Shown piece after piece: positions 40,616 to 50,105 of a DNA stretch of 64,000 nt. Both the position numbers and the translations under genes were made by a program. Under the pieces are notes generated by a model that saw only the letters and a list, made by a program, of their open reading frames with translations, searched no databases and had not been told where the DNA came from. This DNA comes from Bacteroidota bacterium. GTDB taxonomy: Bacteria; Bacteroidota; Bacteroidia; Chitinophagales; Chitinophagaceae. Within the stretch, counting starts at the first letter, position 1. Every line of letters starts with the position of its first letter. Location of the stretch: positions 646,501-710,500 of the forward strand of contig JADJQP010000002.1 of assembly GCA_016712665.1 (NCBI GenBank), written 5' to 3'.

Positions 40616-43148
40616 AGTAACACTTTTGCACTTGCACAGAGCTTGGCTCCGTCAAGGTAATACTAGTACTTCCAACACATCCATTGGCGTCTGTCACTGA
40701 AAGCGTATAGACACCGGCTAAAACGCCATTGAAAATATTTGAAGGCTGAGAAGGTCCACCATTTATACTATAATTAAAAGTGGGAGTCCCGCCACTAACG
40801 GTTACTGTTATATCTGAGTTCCCCCCATTACATGGAATGGGACTGTAATTTGCGTTAACAGTAAGTGCCGGTGGTAGTGTTAATGTCACTACCGTAGTAG
40901 TGGTGCATAAGGAAGCATCCACAATTTGAATGGTATACACACCGGCAGAAAGAGGACTGAACGTACCGGTAATATTCGAAATATTTCCTGGATTGAGCGT
41001 ATAGGTAATAGGGCCATTTATGCCGGTGGCAGTAGCGATTATCGAGCCATTTTGATTATTGCATGTCGGATCTACTACTGAAATATTGGTAAAAGTGGGC
41101 CCCGCCGGTTGTGCGATCGTAACAGAAGTGATGGCAGTACAACCATTCGCATCCGTAGCAATGATATTATAACTTCCGGCAGCAAGATTGGAAAACGTTC
41201 CGATATTGTTAACCATCAAGCCGGGAAATATTTGATAACTTATTGTGGGAACACCGCCTTGTGCGACTGCCGAAATAACACCTACATTACCTCCTCCACA
41301 AGGGATATTAGTAGCGGTAACACTTTGCCAATCTAAAATGGCAGGCTGTGAAACGGTAATGATGCTGCTTCCACTGCATCCATTAGCATCTGTTACGGAA
41401 ATGGTATATACACCAGCAATAATAGAATTGAAAATATTTGAAGCTTGCGCAGGACCTCCATTAATACTATACTGAAATGCGGGAGTCCCTCCACTTACCG
41501 TAACTGTGATACTGGTATTTCCTCCATAGCAAGGAATATTATTCCCCACCGCTGCTGTAACAGACAAAGTAGGAGGTTGCACTAGGCTAACAACCGTTGT
41601 TGCTGTGCATAGGGAGGCATCCACAATTTGAATAGTGTAGGTACCCGCAGCAAGTGGACTAAATACTCCTGTGTTGTTGGTAATATTTCCAGGATTTAAG
41701 AAGTAGGTGATAATACCAACGCCATTTCCAACAACATTGATGGCACCATTTTGGTTGCTACAATTTGGATTGGTTGATGTAATACTCGTAAAAGTAGGAC
41801 CATTCGGCTGCTGTATAGACACGACGGTACTTACTGAACATCCATTTGCATCTGTTGCCATAATGGTATAAACCCCTACTCCTAAATTAATAAAATTTCC
41901 GGTATTATTTACAACTCCACCGGGTAAAATTTGATAGCTAATAGTTGGTACGCCACCTTGCGCAATTGCCTGAATCTGTCCAATATTTGCAGCCCCACAT
42001 GGAATATTGGTAGGGGTAACACTTTGCCATGTCATACTGGGCGGGGCAACAATAGAAATGCTTGCCGAATTTGTACATCCGGCTCCGCTTGAAACGGTAA
42101 CGGTATAAATTCCTGCCCCTAAATTAGTGAATGTGGTTGGGCTTCCCAATTGGGTGATCATACCCGGTTGTAATAAAAATGAAGCAGGTCCATAAAGTAC
42201 AACTCCTGTCGCTGTTATGCTTGCATTGGTATTACCTGCACATAGAATGGGAGTGGCAGTTAATGAAATTGATGGTATGGGCTCTACAAAAATGGTGATG
42301 GTAGAATCTCGTAATGGGCAACCGGGATAGGTTGCAGTTACGGTATAAGTAGTGGTCACATTTGGTGTAGTAGTTACCACATTCCCCACTGCGGGAATTA
42401 CCATTCCAACCGGATTCCAGTTAAATGTCAAATTAGGATTGGCAGGAACCGGAGTCGCTGTTAAAATAGCTGTTTGCCCCTGACAGATAGTGTCATTATC
42501 TGAAACGGTGTAGTTCGGATATTCTAAAATATCGATGGTAACACTGTCAGTGATATAATTAGCACATAAGGTGCCATACACATATACCTTCAGGTTCTCT
42601 ATTCCTTCTGGAATAAAATCTTGAAATGGCGCTACTGAAAAAGAAGCGCTTACACCAAAAGCCGGAATCACCACTGCGGCTGGCAAAACAGGGAAATCAA
42701 CCCCATTAGTGGCGGTCCCTCCATATGAAAAATTTACAGTTTGTGCATATGGTTTTGGATTAGGCCGTGATACGGTAATAGTAGACGCGTTACATCCCTC
42801 AATTGCAAATGGGTTTGCTGCAGGAAGATTATTAGTTGAAACCACAGAACTGATAGTGGCGGCCTCTGAAACAAAACTGCCTGCCTCTAAAAACACGCCA
42901 GAATCCAAAACATTATCATACACATCAGCAATGGCAAACTTCATATGGTAAGTCGAACAAGGGGTAACTGCAGCTCGTGCTAAAATTTTCTGCGTTAGGC
43001 CATCATACACGATAGACGTACCAAATGTATTATTGATATAAAGGGCATTGTTTGGAGGCGCACAAGGTGCAAAAACGCCCCCACATGGATTTGCGTTGGA
43101 ACCATTTACTGTATTAATGGAAACCGGGCAGTTGGTACCGGGTATCAA
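40608..43148 (-). CDS. giant surface protein 2, second piece: rest of choice-of-anchor L domain, Calx-beta-like and Ig-like segments, first SprB-type repeats
   Basis: 846 residues. Residues 1-100 finish the choice-of-anchor L domain (GTNCPVSINTVN, STYHMKFAIADVYD, DSGVFLEAGSF). Next is a Calx-beta-like segment (YGGTATNGVDFPVLPAAVVI ... PEGIENLKVYVYG), then a PKD/Ig-like domain (ICQGQTAILTATPVP ... TTTYTVTA). From about residue 290 seven SprB-type repeats with two cysteines each follow, roughly alternating three kinds. Both ends are frame breaks, not true termini: A6 at 43188-43193 upstream and T4 at 40624-40627 downstream. Confidence 0.85.
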   Translation of the reverse strand: MIPGTNCPVSINTVNGSNANPCGGVFAPCAPPNNALYINNTFGTSIVYDGLTQKILARAAVTPCSTYHMKFAIADVYDNVLDSGVFLEAGSFVSEAATISSVVSTNNLPAANPFAIEGCNASTITVSRPNPKPYAQTVNFSYGGTATNGVDFPVLPAAVVIPAFGVSASFSVAPFQDFIPEGIENLKVYVYGTLCANYITDSVTIDILEYPNYTVSDNDTICQGQTAILTATPVPANPNLTFNWNPVGMVIPAVGNVVTTTPNVTTTYTVTATYPGCPLRDSTITIFVEPIPSISLTATPILCAGNTNASITATGVVLYGPASFLLQPGMITQLGSPTTFTNLGAGIYTVTVSSGAGCTNSASISIVAPPSMTWQSVTPTNIPCGAANIGQIQAIAQGGVPTISYQILPGGVVNNTGNFINLGVGVYTIMATDANGCSVSTVVSIQQPNGPTFTSITSTNPNCSNQNGAINVVGNGVGIITYFLNPGNITNNTGVFSPLAAGTYTIQIVDASLCTATTVVSLVQPPTLSVTAAVGNNIPCYGGNTSITVTVSGGTPAFQYSINGGPAQASNIFNSIIAGVYTISVTDANGCSGSSIITVSQPAILDWQSVTATNIPCGGGNVGVISAVAQGGVPTISYQIFPGLMVNNIGTFSNLAAGSYNIIATDANGCTAITSVTIAQPAGPTFTNISVVDPTCNNQNGSIIATATGINGPITYTLNPGNISNITGTFSPLSAGVYTIQIVDASLCTTTTVVTLTLPPALTVNANYSPIPCNGGNSDITVTVSGGTPTFNYSINGGPSQPSNIFNGVLAGVYTLSVTDANGCVGSTSITLTEPSSVQVQKCYFA

Positions 43149-43669
43149 CGCAACATTGGTAGGTGCGCCATATCCGGGTCCGCTAATAAAAAATGAAAAA
43201 TATCATTAAAATTTGAACAGGTATAATTTGTGTATTCCTCCGAACCAAATCGATAATAAAATTTGACCGTATCGCCAATGGGAACAAAATCAAACTCCAA
43301 CTTGCATAAATCATGTATGGTACCCGTTGCAGCAGCCTGCAGATTAGCGTCCCCTCCGGTTGTATTATGACTGAGACTGGTAAAAAAGGAAGCAGGTTGA
43401 TTGGTGTTTAAAGCGGAACCACAGGTCAGTACTATTCCACTGTCCATCGCAATTGTGGTCAAAATAGCGTTGTCAAATTTCCCACTTGCATTTGTGGGAC
43501 AGGTTAATGTTGGATTGGAATACGTTACGCCGGGTCCCACCAATCGATCCACCATTTGATTTACAGGAATATTCGGAGCCACAATCATTTGAGCCTTCAA
43601 TTCGACAGCCCAAAAAAATAAAATAAAGAGAACAAAAGCCCCTTTTGTACAACGGTAAAAATTTTTCAT
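43145..43669 (-). CDS. giant surface protein 2, N-terminal piece: signal peptide and choice-of-anchor L domain
   Basis: True start of giant protein 2 (whole gene 32574-43669, about 3,700 residues). I choose ATG 43669 over the upstream in-frame ATG at 43714 because it opens the signal peptide (MKNFYRCTKGAFVLFILFFW ... LKA). The head is a choice-of-anchor L domain: LVGPGVTYSNPTLTCP, then FYYRFGSEEYTNYTCSNFND. The frame is lost in the A6 run at 43188-43193; restoring A7 gives HFFISGPGYGAPTNVALIPGT and continues into the next piece. Choice-of-anchor L heads occur on surface proteins with varied sorting tails, which fits the CHU_C domain at the far end. Confidence 0.85.
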   Translation of the reverse strand: MKNFYRCTKGAFVLFILFFWAVELKAQMIVAPNIPVNQMVDRLVGPGVTYSNPTLTCPTNASGKFDNAILTTIAMDSGIVLTCGSALNTNQPASFFTSLSHNTTGGDANLQAAATGTIHDLCKLEFDFVPIGDTVKFYYRFGSEEYTNYTCSNFNDIFHFLLADPDMAHLPMLR

Positions 43670-43985
43670 AAAACGATTAAGTGTGTTCGCCTCAAAAGGA
43701 GGCATATTGGGCATAAAATTACAGCTTTTCGTTGACTATTTGGCACCTTTTCTTAGAAAATTGTCATGAAAATGACATGAGTTGCCAAAAATGGATTTAG
43801 AAGCTCGCTTCTCCCCATTAAGGCAACGTAGGTCATCAACTCATAAAATAAAAACAACCGACAGTAAACCAACATTTCCATGTCATAAATTAGGCTGCTT
43901 TCTTTGGTTCAAATTATAAAATATTCTTCATTTGTGCAAAATACAATCGAATTTTAATACTTTTACGCAATAAAAAATAAATGAT
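43670..43985. other. intergenic region between divergent giant protein 2 and E2 genes
   Basis: About 316 bases holding both promoters. I find no full TAnnTTTG on either strand. A small perfect hairpin (TGTCAT, GAAA, ATGACA) lies at 43762-43777. No gene is apparent. Confidence 0.4.
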
Positions 43986-45300
43986 ATGGCAATTGTAGAT
44001 TTAGTAATGCCCAAAATGGGAGAAAGCATTATGGAAGCAACTATTTTGAAATGGAATAAAAATGTGGGGGATTCAATAAAAATGGATGAAACCCTTTTAG
44101 AAATTGCAACAGATAAAGTTGATAGTGAAGTTCCCTCAACAGCAGAAGGAATTATTTCTGAATTATTATATAAAGTGAATGATGTGGTACCGGTAGGCAA
44201 AGTTATTGCCAAAATCAACACAGAGGCGGGAGGAAATGTAGCCGCCGCCAAGATAGAACCTATTCAAGCTGCCACACCTACTGTAACGGTGGCACCCCTT
44301 GCTACAGTTATTTAGAATCCGATAGTGTCACCCGCAGCAAATTCCAATACATTTTACTCTCCCTTGGTTCTGAACATTGCGGCTTCGGAGGGTATTAGCA
44401 TGAGTGAGCTGGCTACTATTGTGGGCACAGGAAATGAAGGTCGGGTGACAAAAAAAGATATTTTACAATTTGTGGCAACGCGCGGAAATGCAATGGCAGC
44501 CCCTGCGGCACCTGTAACTGCGACACCGCAGTTGACAGCAGACAATACCATAAGCACAAGCCAGCCAACCACCACATATGCCACCGGCGGCAATGTGGAA
44601 ATTATCGAAATGGACAGAATGCGAAAACTTATTGCAGAGCATATGGTGAAAAGCAAAGCCACTTCTCCACATGTCACAAGTTTTACCGAAGCAGATGTCA
44701 CTAATATTGTAAACTGGAGAAATCAAATCAAGGCGTCCTTTGACAAAAAATATGGTGAAAAAATCACCTTCACCCCAATTTTTATTGAGGCAATCGTCAA
44801 TGCAATTAAGAAATACCCAATGATAAATTGCAGTCTCGACGGCAATACTATTATTTTGAAAAAAGATATTAATATTGGTATGGCAGCTGCACTTCCAAGC
44901 GGCAATCTAATTGTGCCGGTAATTCGAAATGCCGATACCAAAAACTTATTTGGACCTACAAAAGAGGTTAACCAACTTGCCTTTAACGCCAAAAAATAAT
45001 AAGTTGAAACCTGACGACACCCAGGGTGGCACCTTCACGTTGACAAATGTCGGAACGTTTGGAAGCCTAATGGGAACGCCTATTATCAACCAACCACAGG
45101 TAGCTATATTAGCTGTGGGCGCTATCAAAAAACGCCCGATGGTTCTTGAAACCGAAGATGGCGATGTGATTGCTATTAGGCATATGATGTACTTGTCGTT
45201 AAGCTACGATCATCGTATTGTAGACGGCTCATTAGGTGCAAGTTTTCTCACCGAGGTGGCCAACGAATTGGAACGATTTGACAATAAAAGAGCCATTTAG
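43986..45300 (+). CDS. 2-oxoacid dehydrogenase E2 (dihydrolipoyl acyltransferase), with one in-frame stop and one frameshift
   Basis: About 437 residues, transferring an acyl group from lipoyl-lysine to CoA in a 2-oxoacid dehydrogenase complex. The lipoyl domain (VMPKMGESIMEATI) has its modified Lys in EIATDKVDSEVPS. A Pro/Ala linker follows, then the E3/E1-binding domain (LVLNIAASEGISMSELATIVGTGNEGRVTKKDI) and the catalytic core ending SYDHRIVDGSLGASFL, with the active HxxxDG. A TAG at 44313-44315 interrupts the linker without a frame change. The A6 run at 44991-44996 appears one base too long and shifts the frame before NNKLKPDDTQGG. Which complex (2-oxoglutarate, branched-chain or pyruvate) cannot be decided; no E1 is adjacent. 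Confidence 0.88.
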
Positions 45301-45310
45301 AAACATTCAA

Positions 45311-45595
45311 ATGCGCAAATTATCAGAAATCGAAATCACAGAAAAAATCAAGGAGCTGCCTTCTTGGACACTCACGGGTCAGGCATTGGAGAAAGATTTC
45401 CATTTTAAAAATTTCTCGCTGGCCTTGGCTTTTATTGTTCGAATTGGCATTGAAGCTGAAAAATTAAATCACCATCCTGAAATAAAAAATATCTACAGCA
45501 AGGTTTCAATCCGATTGATTACTCATGATGTACAAGCCATTACCCATTTGGATTTCCTGCTGGCCAATTCCATTGAGTTAGCGTACCGCTCTTAA
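45311..45595 (+). CDS. 4a-hydroxytetrahydrobiopterin dehydratase (pterin-4a-carbinolamine dehydratase)
   Basis: 94 residues, normal for the family. ATG 45311 (MRKLSEIEITEKIKELPSW) lies 10 bases after the E2 stop. Hallmarks: W in the first strand region, FKNFSLALAFIVRIGIEAEK, and the catalytic HHPEIKNIYSKVSIRLITHD with its His pair and second His-Asp. It recycles the pterin cofactor of aromatic amino acid hydroxylases; no hydroxylase is in the window. Probably cotranscribed with the E2 gene. Confidence 0.9.
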   Translation: MRKLSEIEITEKIKELPSWTLTGQALEKDFHFKNFSLALAFIVRIGIEAEKLNHHPEIKNIYSKVSIRLITHDVQAITHLDFLLANSIELAYRS

Positions 45596-45636
45596 TGGTT
45601 GTTGATTGATCCTTATTTTTTTGATAATCATATTGT

Positions 45637-46374
45637 ATGTGCTACCATAATTCACTAAAAAAAGAAGCAAAGGAAATTTCAGAATATTATGAAGCATCGT
45701 TCGAAGAAAGAGATTTATTTACACCCATTTTTCATGCTGCCGGTTTCAGCTTTCCACATTGGCCCATTGTGTGTACCGAAGCAAGTATAAGAAAGATCGA
45801 ATTATCTGAATGGGGATTGATTCCGTCTTGGGCAGCAAACCTGATGGAAGCAAACCGATTACGCTCCACCTTATTAAATGCCCGATCTGAAACGATTTTT
45901 GAAAAAATTAGTTTCAAAAACAACATCATGCAACAAAGGTGCCTTATTCCATCCACAGGATACTTTGAATGGCAACAAGTTCAGAAAAAAAAATATCCCT
46001 ATTTTATTTCCCTTCGAAATGTAGAAATTTTTTCCATTGCCGGCATCATTAATACTTGGATGGATACGGAAACAAAAAAAACAAAATCTTCTTTTGCCTT
46101 AATCACTACCAGTGCAAATTCTTGCTTGGAAAAAATTCACAACACAAAAAAAAGAATGCCGCTGATTGTGCATAAAAGCGATGAAGGCAAATGGTTGGAT
46201 AACAATCTAACTGAAACTGAAATTAAGCGAATGATGACTCCTTACCCATCTGAAGAAATTCTGTTTCATACAGTTAGTAACCTTATTTCAAACTTTGCAA
46301 CTAAAAATTCGAATCGAGCTGAGGTCTCTACACCCTATGTCTATCCTGAGTTTCAACAGCAACGTTTTTTTTGA
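45637..46374 (+). CDS. SRAP domain protein (YedK/HMCES family)
   Basis: 245 residues. SRAP proteins protect abasic sites in single-stranded DNA by forming a thiazolidine link through an N-terminal Cys. That Cys is at position 2 (MCYHNS). Also seen: the WGLIPSWA strand, NARSETIFEK, CLIPSTGYFEWQ with the family Glu, and the HNTKKRMPLIV segment holding the conserved His and Arg-Met-Pro. Length is usual. It stands 41 bases after the pterin dehydratase and is convergent with the DEAD-box helicase. Confidence 0.92.
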   Translation: MCYHNSLKKEAKEISEYYEASFEERDLFTPIFHAAGFSFPHWPIVCTEASIRKIELSEWGLIPSWAANLMEANRLRSTLLNARSETIFEKISFKNNIMQQRCLIPSTGYFEWQQVQKKKYPYFISLRNVEIFSIAGIINTWMDTETKKTKSSFALITTSANSCLEKIHNTKKRMPLIVHKSDEGKWLDNNLTETEIKRMMTPYPSEEILFHTVSNLISNFATKNSNRAEVSTPYVYPEFQQQRFF

Positions 46375-46383
46375 CAAGGCCTG

Positions 46384-46400
46384 CTCATTGCCTCAATGAG
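46384..46400. terminator. weak hairpin between convergent genes
   Basis: Perfect 7-bp stem CTCATTG-CCT-CAATGAG in the 36-base gap between the SRAP and helicase stops. No T-run on either side, so terminator activity is uncertain. Confidence 0.3.
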
Positions 46401-46410
46401 ATTTGACAAA

Positions 46411-47664
46411 TTATTTCTTTTTATTTTTCTTTGGGTTCTTTTGCCGCCATAATGCATCCTCTTTGGCAGCGTCATCAATTAATTTTTGCCAATCATTTTT
46501 GGCTTCATTGGTTAAAATTTTGGTTAAGGTATAGGCAGCTTTACTAACTTCCAACACTTTGATTTCCTTGTCTAAAAACGTTTCGATTTCGTCAAGAATC
46601 TTTCTTTCTTCTGATGCACAAAATGAAATAGCATCTCCTTTTTCCGTTCCTCTTCCAGTACGTCCAACTCGATGCACATAATTTTCGGCAACATCTGGCA
46701 GGTCGTAATTAATAACTACTGTAACGCCTGCCACATCAATGCCACGGGCACTCAAATCAGTCGCGATCAACACCTTGCAAATTCCATTTCGAAATCCTTC
46801 CAAGGCCTCAAATCGCTCCTCTTGGTCCTTGTCTCCGTGCAAGGTTAGCGTTTCAATACCAACTCGTGCCATCGCTTTTTGTACACGTTCGGCTCTTACT
46901 TTAGTTCGTACAAATACTAATACTTTGTTGCTCTCATTTTCACGAATTATTCTCTCTAGAAAAAAGCGCTTATCATCCATTTCAATAAAGGCCACAGCAT
47001 GGTCTACATTTTTTGCAACGGGATCTTTGGGCGATATTTGAATGCGTATCGGATTATGAACCAATGAATACGCAACCTCTTTAATTCGTTCATCAATGGT
47101 GGCTGAAAAAAACAAGGTTTGGTGCTTGCGCGGAAGATGTCTAACTACATCATGAATATCTTGCAAAAATCCCAAAGCCAACATATGATCAGCCTCATCT
47201 ATTACCAAAATCTCCACCTTGCTGATATCCAAATGTCCTTGACTCCCTAAATCAAACAAACGCCCCGGGGTTGAAATCAACACATCAATACCGAACGATA
47301 ATTCCTCAATTTGAGGCTCCTGCGAAACACCCCCAAAAGTAGAAAGTATCACCAATTCGGTATGTTTCGCCAAAGAGAGAAACACCTCTGTTATTTGCAA
47401 AGCCAGCTCACGAGTGGGTACCATTACCAAACATCGTATTCGATTCTCTTCTCTGTTTTTCTGGATGGCATAATGTAATTTATGTAAAATAGGAATGGCA
47501 AATGCCGCTGTTTTGCCGGTTCCCGTTTGCGCAATGGCCATCACATCTTCACCCTTTAAGATAGAGGGAATTGCCTTGTACTGGATATCAGTCGGACGTT
47601 TGAAATTCATTTCCTTCAAACTTTCCTTTATCTCCTTTGCAAAGTGGTACTCTTCAAACTTCAT
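46411..47664 (-). CDS. DEAD-box RNA helicase
   Basis: 417 residues, RhlE-like length. ATP-dependent RNA unwinding, in ribosome assembly or RNA decay. All motifs are present and in order: Q motif (FKRPTDIQYKAIP), I AQTGTGKT, Ia PTRELALQ, Ib TPGRL, II VIDEADHML, III FSATI, IV VLVFVRTK, V ATDLSARGID and VI HRVGRTGRG. The C-terminal tail after the helicase core is short and Lys-rich (KNPKKNKKK), as in RNA-binding tails. The frame is intact. Confidence 0.95.
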   Translation of the reverse strand: MKFEEYHFAKEIKESLKEMNFKRPTDIQYKAIPSILKGEDVMAIAQTGTGKTAAFAIPILHKLHYAIQKNREENRIRCLVMVPTRELALQITEVFLSLAKHTELVILSTFGGVSQEPQIEELSFGIDVLISTPGRLFDLGSQGHLDISKVEILVIDEADHMLALGFLQDIHDVVRHLPRKHQTLFFSATIDERIKEVAYSLVHNPIRIQISPKDPVAKNVDHAVAFIEMDDKRFFLERIIRENESNKVLVFVRTKVRAERVQKAMARVGIETLTLHGDKDQEERFEALEGFRNGICKVLIATDLSARGIDVAGVTVVINYDLPDVAENYVHRVGRTGRGTEKGDAISFCASEERKILDEIETFLDKEIKVLEVSKAAYTLTKILTNEAKNDWQKLIDDAAKEDALWRQKNPKKNKKK

Positions 47665-47799
47665 ACACGATCAAATTAATCCAAAAAATACAATTAGAAT
47701 CGTAAAAGTACATTTTATATCTCTTAATGAAACAGAAGCATCTCATTTAATGAAGTAATTTCAATAAAAATAGTTAATTTGCGTACTATATATCATTAT

Positions 47800-48478
47800 A
47801 TGAATGCAAAGAATGTTGTTGTTCTATTTCTAATGCTTTTTATAGCAAATGCTGCCTTTTCTCAAAGAAAATCTCACAAAACAGAAAGAGAATATGCTGT
47901 CAATAAAAATAATTTTATGTTTTCGCTCGGCTATGGAGCCCCCAGTTTTGTGCGCACTTATTTGAAATACAAAAACACGCATGAGAACTATGAAGTATCC
48001 GGTTTTGGGCCTTTTGTGGCAAAAACCGAATTTATGATTAGCAAGAAGTTTGGAGTAGGCATCAACGCTTCCTTTAGTCAATCTAAAATTAATTGGCTTG
48101 AAGAAGGCGGATATGACACCATTCAACAAGTGTACAGAGCTTTTGAACAGGGAATCAAAGCGTATGAAATATCCTTCACTCTTAGATGAAACTATCATTT
48201 TTGGAAAAGAGAAGATATGGATTCCTATGCAGGACTTGGCATTGGCTATGGCTATATTCATATGTGGTCCTATACACTTGCACATACCACAAGATTCAGT
48301 ATTGTATATGATTTTCCCTCCTCCCCTAAGTTTGGAATGCACCTGGGGTATAAAGTACTTCCCTATCAAGAAAGTAGGTGTATTTGCAGAATTAGGATTG
48401 GGAAAAAGTTTTCTCCTATTTAATAAATATTTCATTCCTGAGGCCTTGGCACAAGGGGGCATTACTATTAAATTATAG
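47800..48478 (+). CDS. outer-membrane beta-barrel-like protein, interrupted by an in-frame TGA and a frameshift
   Basis: About 226 residues. ATG 47800 gives a signal peptide (NVVVLFLMLFIANAAFSQ). The rest alternates short strands rich in Gly and aromatics (FMFSLGYG, FGVGINASFSQS, YAGLGIGYGYI, VGVFAELGLG) and ends in GGITIKL, like a small OmpA-type or PorT-like barrel. TGA at 48187-48189 sits where a Trp fits (...TLR-W-NYHFW), and the same frame reopens afterwards. Near 48365 one extra base shifts YKVLPYQ to KKVGVFAELG. Function not known. Confidence 0.65.
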
Positions 48479-48718
48479 CAAATGTTTTTTGTACGCAAAC
48501 AAATTTTGTTAGGTGTCATTGAAAACAACACCTTAAAAATCCAGTCACTTAACGCCAGCCTCCTGACCAACTTTCGTTTATTCATCCACAAAAAGTAGCT
48601 CCCATCCCTTTCAAAAAATGGTAGGATAGACTTGCACAATTTGCTGCGCCGCCGATAGGATAGCCCATTGAAGAAATTTCTTGGTACAAAATCTGGAAAT
48701 CGTTTTTGGCAAATTCAA

Positions 48719-48746
48719 AAAAGCATTCGAAAACTCGAATGCTTTT
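48719..48746 (-). terminator. intrinsic terminator
   Basis: A perfect 12-bp stem (48719-48730 with 48735-48746) with a 4-base loop. On the minus strand it is followed by two more T, so that with the stem's own T4 a T6 run forms. It lies 20 bases past the stop of the lipoprotein gene at 48767 and could also stop plus-strand transcripts from the barrel gene. The rest of 48479-48718 shows nothing recognisable. Confidence 0.75.
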
Positions 48747-48766
48747 CGCAAAAATAGAAATACGAA

Positions 48767-49360
48767 TTAGGGTTTTTTGGCTGTAACTCTAAAGGTGTAA
48801 TTCACTCTAAATTTCGCATTGGCAGCTAGACCTTCATTTTCTTGTGTTCTAAATGCAACTAAAATTTTCATATAGTCTGCTCTGAAATAATCTTTAATAT
48901 CGTCTGCCATTACATCAAATTCCATACTTGAAACACCCTGTGGAATATTTACTTTTTGAGCCACCAATTTAGGAGCACTTCCTCCAAAACTGTCCACAAA
49001 AACTTTCAAGCTAATCAAACTGTCTTTTACGAAATTGAAAGTTTGACCGGGAGCATTCTCCAAAACCATATTCAATTTAATTAAATTTACTTTTATGATA
49101 TCATCCTTGCCAAATCCATAGGGAGCAATATACTCATCCACTTTTGTGGCAAACGTATCAATTTGCATAGGTGTAGCTGAAAAATCTAATGAAACAGCCA
49201 ATGGCGGAATAGAGGCAGGTAAAGAGGTGGTATCGGACCTGTCAATATCCACAACAATATCATTATTACTTGTATTGTTAGTGGTAGTTTTCTTTTTGCA
49301 GCAAGAAAATGAAATGGCAATCAGAAGGCATAGCGTTGAGAAAGAAATGAGTTTGAACAT
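48767..49360 (-). CDS. lipoprotein of unknown function
   Basis: 197 residues. Signal with lipobox region ISFSCC and a Lys/Thr/Asn linker (KKKTTTNNTSNND) right after the lipidated Cys. The mature part is beta-rich (LAVSLDFSATPM, IIKVNLIKLNMVLE, LISLKVFVDSF, FRVNYTFRVTAKK) with no motif I can name. Alternating hydrophobic strands suggest a small beta-sandwich. A single-gene transcript with its own terminator. Function not predicted. Confidence 0.7.
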   Translation of the reverse strand: MFKLISFSTLCLLIAISFSCCKKKTTTNNTSNNDIVVDIDRSDTTSLPASIPPLAVSLDFSATPMQIDTFATKVDEYIAPYGFGKDDIIKVNLIKLNMVLENAPGQTFNFVKDSLISLKVFVDSFGGSAPKLVAQKVNIPQGVSSMEFDVMADDIKDYFRADYMKILVAFRTQENEGLAANAKFRVNYTFRVTAKKP

Positions 49361-49465
49361 AATTTTAAATCGTTTTTTTAAGGGTTAAAGTTAAATCTAA
49401 TTGTTTATAAAAGGAGGATAATAGATAAAATTTCCAAAATCTTATACCAATGACGATACTTTTAG

Positions 49466-49473
49466 TATATTTG
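49466..49473 (+). promoter_or_regulatory. -7 promoter element (TATATTTG)
   Basis: TAnnTTTG match 22 bases upstream of the ATG at 49496, in the divergent gap between two exported proteins. Confidence 0.5.
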
Positions 49474-49495
49474 TTAGCTAATATTGATTTTCTTT

Positions 49496-50083
49496 ATGAA
49501 AAAGATTATTTTCTTTTGTTTGGTATTTGTTGTTGCGTTGCAATCAAACGCACAATTAGCCTATACCATGGGGTATGAAAAGGCAGATATAGAAATAATA
49601 GATCCCAATTTTTTTAGCACCTATAAACTTCCTGATTTACCGGGTGAGTGCGGTGTTTACGACAAAGCATCTTCTACATTTTATACGTGTGATTACAAAA
49701 CCTACCGTTATATTGACGAAGACTTCATTATCGACCCTTATTCCTCCGCTACTCCACAGGCCTTTTGTTGCGAGAAATTTGATTTTGACCCGAAAAAATA
49801 TTATGGTTCCTTAACATTAAAAGGGGTGGTAGAGCATGTGGAATGGGACAGTATGGTAGTCTATTTTGTTTCTGACAAATCACGATTACGAATTGAAGTG
49901 GATGAAAGGGAGATTGACGCTCTTTACAAAAAATTCTATAAAGAAAATCATTTGGGTAAGGTGCATCTAATATTGACCTTAAATACCTATGATACTCCAA
50001 AAGAAAATGTACTTTCTTACAATAGAAATACAGAGGTGAAACCTAAACCAACACGTACTTTTACGCGCATCTTGCGTTGGTAG
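49496..50083 (+). CDS. exported protein of unknown function
   Basis: 195 residues. ATG 49496 opens a signal peptide (MKKIIFFCLVFVVALQSNA); an upstream in-frame ATG at 49484 is less likely. The mature N-terminal part has several cysteines (GECGVY, FYTCDYKTY, QAFCCEKFDF), and the C-terminal half looks like a small OB- or beta-barrel-like fold (LTLKGVVEHVEWDSMVVYFV, SRLRIEVDE, KVHLILTLNTYD). I do not recognise a family. It precedes tsaD by 22 bases and may share its transcript. Confidence 0.65.
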   Translation: MKKIIFFCLVFVVALQSNAQLAYTMGYEKADIEIIDPNFFSTYKLPDLPGECGVYDKASSTFYTCDYKTYRYIDEDFIIDPYSSATPQAFCCEKFDFDPKKYYGSLTLKGVVEHVEWDSMVVYFVSDKSRLRIEVDEREIDALYKKFYKENHLGKVHLILTLNTYDTPKENVLSYNRNTEVKPKPTRTFTRILRW

Positions 50084-50105
50084 CACCTGCCAATGCAGTC
50101 ATTTT

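Larger units (their letters stand above)
32860..42275 (-). repeat. array of about 40 SprB-type repeats in giant protein 2
   Basis: About 40 repeats of roughly 77-81 residues between the Ig-like segment and the CHU_C domain: seven at the N-terminal end, then a block of five four-repeat units plus one extra repeat, then about a dozen diverse ones. Counted by the C.GG..G.I......GG....Y.L.P......G.F.NL.AG.YT....DANGC pattern. Confidence 0.85.

Noticed and set aside
43145..43714. Frame breaks in the giant genes as programmed frameshifting or phase variation
   Set aside because: The slippery runs are short (3-6 bases) and unremarkable, and the same kind of break affects housekeeping genes throughout the window. 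Consensus error is simpler.
48187..48189. Recoding of TGA to tryptophan or selenocysteine
   Set aside because: Several intact genes in the window end in TGA, and no selenocysteine insertion element was seen. A single-base error explains it.
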